A stretch of 64,000 nucleotides of DNA from Hydractinia symbiolongicarpus (taxonomy: Eukaryota > Cnidaria > Hydrozoa > Anthoathecata > Hydractiniidae), in NCBI RefSeq assembly GCF_029227915.1, contig NC_079884.1, positions 8,864,001 through 8,928,000 of the forward strand, in the 5' to 3' direction. The notes under the pieces were generated by a model. It made no database searches. It was not told the origin of the DNA and saw nothing but the letters and a program-made list of their open reading frames with translations. Position 1 is the first letter of the stretch. Each line of letters opens with the position of its first letter. The position numbers and the translations under genes were made by a program. Shown here piece by piece: positions 61,201 through 64,000 of the stretch.

Positions 61201-62598
61201 TACGCAATTCAGTTAAAGTTTATTTTTTTGTAATTTTGCAATATAAACTTAAAGGCTAAGAAAATTTGATTATCTGTTTTGTGTGGCTTAAAAAATGCAC
61301 TCAAAAATCCTAAGAGAGTGCCCGCACTCAGGATTTTTGAGTGCATTAAAACAGATAAACTTTCTCATACAAATTTTATTTATGTGGCTTAAGTTACATT
61401 TTTTGTGAATTATCTATATATCCCCTGATTCTTGGTTTTCTGTTTAAATATTTAAATAACAATAAAAAAACTAGATAGCCTTGAATGCTAGATACTTTTA
61501 CAGGTATGATTTTAATACATCAGAAGAATCTGTTATTGGTTTACATCAAGCACCAATCAAATGTGTAGAATTCTGTCCTGAGCTAGGTATGTTTTCTCTG
61601 AGTTCTTACCAGAGCTACTAATCTTCTGTTCCTAAATTATCTTGTCCACATTATTTGTTTTATTCATGTTGGTTTATGATAGGGATATTAGTGACTGGTA
61701 GTTGGGATCAAACAGCTAAATTATGGGATCCTCGATCAAAGAAATGTATTGGTACATACGATCAAAATGAAAGGGTAAGTAGTAAATTATTGTGAAGGAA
61801 GAGTAGCTAAATGTTCTTGTGTATATGACATATACATGTGTTTCTAGCAAGTCATTGTATTTGATAATTTTAATGACTGTGGTCTTACTCCTTCTTTTAA
61901 AGGTGTACACAATGGCGTTGTCTGAAGAAAGACTTGTAGTTGGAACAGTAAGTTATTGATTACTGTTAATTGATGTGTTTCTTTAATTTTCCACTTACGC
62001 AGAATTACAATGTAGTCATTGATATTTCTTTCCCCATGTTGTGCAGAGCATTTCTTTCCAGTTACATTGGTAATGTTTATTCAACATGGAATATAAAGAA
62101 GCTGTTTTTTCCTATTGTTGTTAGTGTAGGTACATAACACCAATCTCATAATCAGCTGACATTGTCTATATATTTTTCACTAAATTGATAGCATGCGTGT
62201 TGTTCTCTCTCACAATGTCTTATATATTGTAGTTTGAATTTTCTGCTGCAAAAACATGTTCTTACAGAAATTATGTTTTCATACGAGAAGTGCTGATTTC
62301 AGCAAATATTCCTATCAAGTTTCATTGACAAGGCTCAACTTATTTATTTATCATAATAAACCCTTCCTACCTTACTGTCATCGTTACCATTTTAGGCTGG
62401 ACGTAAAATTATGGTATGGGATCTAAGAAATATGGTATGGTTATGTATTTATTATATATTTTCATTGCGATAGGTGAGATGATTTTTTTGTGCAATAAAG
62501 CTTCTGTTTTTTTATGTTGCAGAATGTTGTTCAACAGCGAAGGGAATCCAGCCTGAAATTTCAAACGAGATGTATTCGAACCTTCCCCAATAAACAAG
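55282..62598 (+). CDS. BUB3: BUB3 mitotic checkpoint WD40 protein, first seven coding exons
   Basis: BUB3 binds MELT repeats of KNL1 and carries BUB1/BUBR1 to kinetochores. Exons: 55282-55398, 61023-61153, 61504-61586, 61683-61774, 61903-61947, 62396-62434, 62523-62598; all GT-AG and phase-consistent. The product starts MASDHANETVLKEPPKDTIS and continues SSVKFSPASSNFLFVTSWDC / TSRLYDVNNNSQRL / YSGGLNKNLKWYDFNTSEE / HQAPIKCVEFCPELG / ILVTGSWDQTAKLWDPR / AGRKIMVWDLRNM / VVQQRRESSLKFQTRCIR, colinear with animal BUB3. ATG 55282 has A at -3 and G at +4; the in-frame ATGs at 55204 and 55237 lack homology. About 190 codons are present; the other ~130 lie right of the window. Intron 1 is 5.6 kb and transposon-filled. 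Confidence 0.95.
55490..56130. mobile_element. Nested inverted-repeat element in BUB3 intron 1
   Basis: Outer perfect 17-bp inverted repeats ATAGACCTTTTTGAATG (55490-55506) and CATTCAAAAAGGTCTAT (56114-56130). Inside, 55498-55528 is repeated inverted at 55790-55820 (31 bp, one mismatch). This suggests one MITE inside, or sharing an end with, another. Confidence 0.7.
56284..56394. repeat. Hairpin element, 17-bp perfect arms
   Basis: GTACGGTCGTATAAGTT (56284-56300) and AACTTATACGACCGTAC (56378-56394) around 77 bp of spacer. Likely a tiny MITE. Confidence 0.7.
56993..57690. mobile_element. 698-bp MITE with TA target duplication, inserted in the Penelope-like element
   Basis: 29-bp TIRs with one mismatch (left begins CCTTATTACACGAAATTAAC; right ends GTTAATTTCGTGTAATAAGG), flanked by TA (56991-56992, 57691-57692), the mark of Tc1/mariner-type transposition. 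ATTAACGCGG and ATTAACACGG words recur near both ends. No transposase. It splits a retroelement sequence that continues on either side. Confidence 0.85.
57691..59784 (+). mobile_element. Broken Penelope-like element (RT + GIY-YIG) in BUB3 intron 1
   Basis: Several frames in order carry RT and endonuclease signatures: ARFFATAKPHKF and LKLRPIIDQTGT with YNASKVISKYLQPL (58.4-58.57 kb), VESLFTSIPIDDTI (~58.64 kb), NRLIKQIDGCPM (~58.8 kb), ALYKRYVDDT with the YxDD core (~58.9 kb), then a GIY-YIG endonuclease, YEGTCSCGVNYIGETVRNAQ...WSEHK (59.51-59.58 kb), and its C-terminal RRRILEAFHIKSLRPVLNEQ. RT plus C-terminal GIY-YIG defines Penelope-like elements. At least six frame changes or stops make it inactive. 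Its 5' part likely extends left of the MITE to ~56.85 kb. Confidence 0.88.
59785..61022. other. Rest of BUB3 intron 1
   Basis: AT-rich intron with one repeat copy (60375-60725). No gene seen. Confidence 0.6.
60375..60725 (-). repeat. Dispersed repeat, second copy of the 17999-18978 family core
   Basis: 60465-60725 is the reverse complement of 18206-18445, with long shared stretches such as the GGCCAGGCAAAAGAGATTTA region. 60375-60410 (AAATTAGGGAAAGT..AACGGCGGCTC) resembles ~40495-40535 of the 514-bp element, tying the three together. No TIRs found at this copy. Confidence 0.7.
61294..61347. repeat. Perfect 18-bp hairpin in BUB3 intron 2
   Basis: AATGCACTCAAAAATCCT and AGGATTTTTGAGTGCATT around an 18-nt loop. 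Outer TTATCTGTTTT (~61270-61280) and AAAACAGATAA (~61348-61358) add further pairing. Confidence 0.8.
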
Positions 62599-63330
62599 GT
62601 ATGTGATCCTTAAATGGCATTTACACTTATTAGCGAAACAAAATTACACTTAATGCTTATTGCGCGAAAATTATTAAACGTGAAATTACACTGCTTGCGC
62701 GGAAATTAGTACGAATAAATAAATATTTTATTATTTCTTTAGTATAATGAGTTTTCGTAATTTCATTGTAATTATAGTGTGGAGCTACTTCCATCCCTTG
62801 TTTTTTACCTATTCTTCCAGTTGTATGCCAAATTTTTATTTTCAACGCCAGAACAAAATATCAAAAGGTGTGCAGGGTGCACGAAATAAAAAAAATAGAC
62901 AAAAGTCGATTAAACACAATTGCTTCCATTGTGCATATTTTTGTGCTGATTTTTGTCTGATGTGATTCTCAACTTTATTGCCTGCTTCTTAATGTTATGT
63001 CAGTGTTTTCATGAATGTTTTTTATCTTACTTGGTAAACGTAAGGATATTAGGAATTGTTAAATATTCCTTTTTTTAAATTAAAGTTGAGTCAAAAGCAA
63101 TAAAAGCGAGGGACATGAGTGGGTAAGGGAGTAAAGTAGTAGGGGTTATGTTAGATATTATTGAATTTCCGCGCCCGAAGGCGTAGGAAATTCTTTAAAA
63201 CCGTCGTTTTTTTCTTTCGGAGCATTTTTTTGAGAAAAAATTGACCCTGGGATTTCACGTTGGTCCGTCACAGATGTAAACTTCGTACCCAAGCTCCTTA
63301 ACTACTGGGAAGTCTAGTATTGACGCTTCA
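62599..63330. other. BUB3 intron 7 start; no exon seen
   Basis: No further BUB3 exon (next expected segment resembles YVLSSIEGRVAVEYLD) is readable before the tandem array. The frame 62747-62965 is not BUB3-like. Confidence 0.55.
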
Positions 63331-64000
63331 GGCCAAAATTGGTATTTGTTTTCGACAAAATTTGGCACAGTTAACAAAAAAAGTATGCTGAACATAATGG
63401 TGACATAATAATTTTGATTTTTGTCACCTAAATGTCATTTTAGGCCAAAATTGGTCAAAAATTTAGAATTACTTTATTTCAACAAAATTTGAAACAGTTA
63501 ACAAATAAAGTATGCTGAAATGATGGTGACATCAAAATTTTGATTTCTTCTTACCTAAATGTCATTTCAGGCCAAAATTGGTCCAAAAATTAAAACTACT
63601 TTATTTTTAACAAAATTTGGCACAGTAAACAAATAAAGTATGCTGAACATGATGGTGACATCATATTTTGATTTCTTGTTACCTAAATGTCATTTTAGGC
63701 CAAAATTGGTCCAAAAATTAAAACTACTTTATTTTTGACAAATTTTGGCACAATTAACAAAAAAAGTATGGTGAACATGATGGTGACCTCAAAATTTTGA
63801 TTTTTGCAACCTTAAATGTCATTTTAGGCCAAAATTGGTCCAAAAATTAAAACTACTTCATTTTCAACAAAAATTGGCAAAGTTAACAAAAAAAGTATGC
63901 TGAACATAATTGTGACATCAAAATTTTGATTTTTGTCATCTAAATACCATTTTAGGCCAAAATTGGTCCAAAAATTAAAACCACTTCATTTTCGGCTAAA
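63331..64000. repeat. Tandem array, ~128-bp period, runs off the window
   Basis: The anchor GGCCAAAATTGGT recurs at 63331, 63443, 63570, 63698, 63827 and 63955, giving spacings of 112, 127, 128, 129 and 128. Each unit also has AAATTTGGCACAGTTAAC, AAAGTATGCTGAACAT and GGTGACATC. At least five units are seen. Confidence 0.95.

Noticed and set aside
1-64000. CRISPR arrays, operons, ribosome-binding sites or other prokaryotic features
   Set aside because: Spliced animal genes throughout; the only regular array (63331 to the end) has ~128-bp units without spacers.

Overview
The window is AT-rich, intron-rich animal DNA. Three conserved metazoan genes can be read exon by exon (UBR4, BUB3 and a WSD-type acyltransferase), along with a tandem pair of class C GPCR genes. 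Introns and spacers are full of small inverted-repeat transposons, a tRNA-derived SINE family, a Penelope-like retroelement and a LINE. Low GC, nearly intronless class C receptor copies and dense MITEs suggest a non-bilaterian animal, most likely a cnidarian (perhaps a hydrozoan). That placement is inference; no rRNA or mitochondrial marker is present.

Layout. 1-6.3 kb (+): two tandem class C GPCR genes. The first enters from the left edge. The second is full length but has an in-frame TGA exactly where a conserved cysteine of the cysteine-rich linker should be. 7.2-46.3 kb (-): the N-terminal ~60% of the giant E3 ligase UBR4 (pushover/p600), assembled here as 51 coding exons (~3,050 codons). 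It runs from an ATG at 46299 to a segment that corresponds to the middle of the animal protein. The UBR zinc box is at 21.9-22.1 kb. The C-terminal catalytic part must lie left of the window, so the GPCR pair probably sits antisense inside a UBR4 intron. UBR4 introns hold at least six TIR elements, including a pogo-like transposon nested in another transposon whose empty site is visible in a second copy. 46.4-48.9 kb: a SINE copy and hairpins, no gene. 48.95-50.47 kb (-): single-exon WSD/DGAT-like acyltransferase. 50.5-55.1 kb: decayed LINE and a second SINE copy. 55.28-62.6 kb (+): the first seven coding exons of the spindle-checkpoint WD40 protein BUB3. Its 5.6-kb first intron holds nested MITEs and a broken Penelope-like element with a GIY-YIG domain. 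63.3-64 kb: a ~128-bp tandem array running off the edge.

The genes do not form a pathway: the receptors signal at the membrane, UBR4 is an N-degron E3 ligase, the WSD protein is a membrane lipid acyltransferase, and BUB3 is mitotic. What links them is genome architecture: host genes expanded by nested transposons. Exon coordinates come from reading splice signals and phase by hand; two UBR4 junctions do not keep phase.
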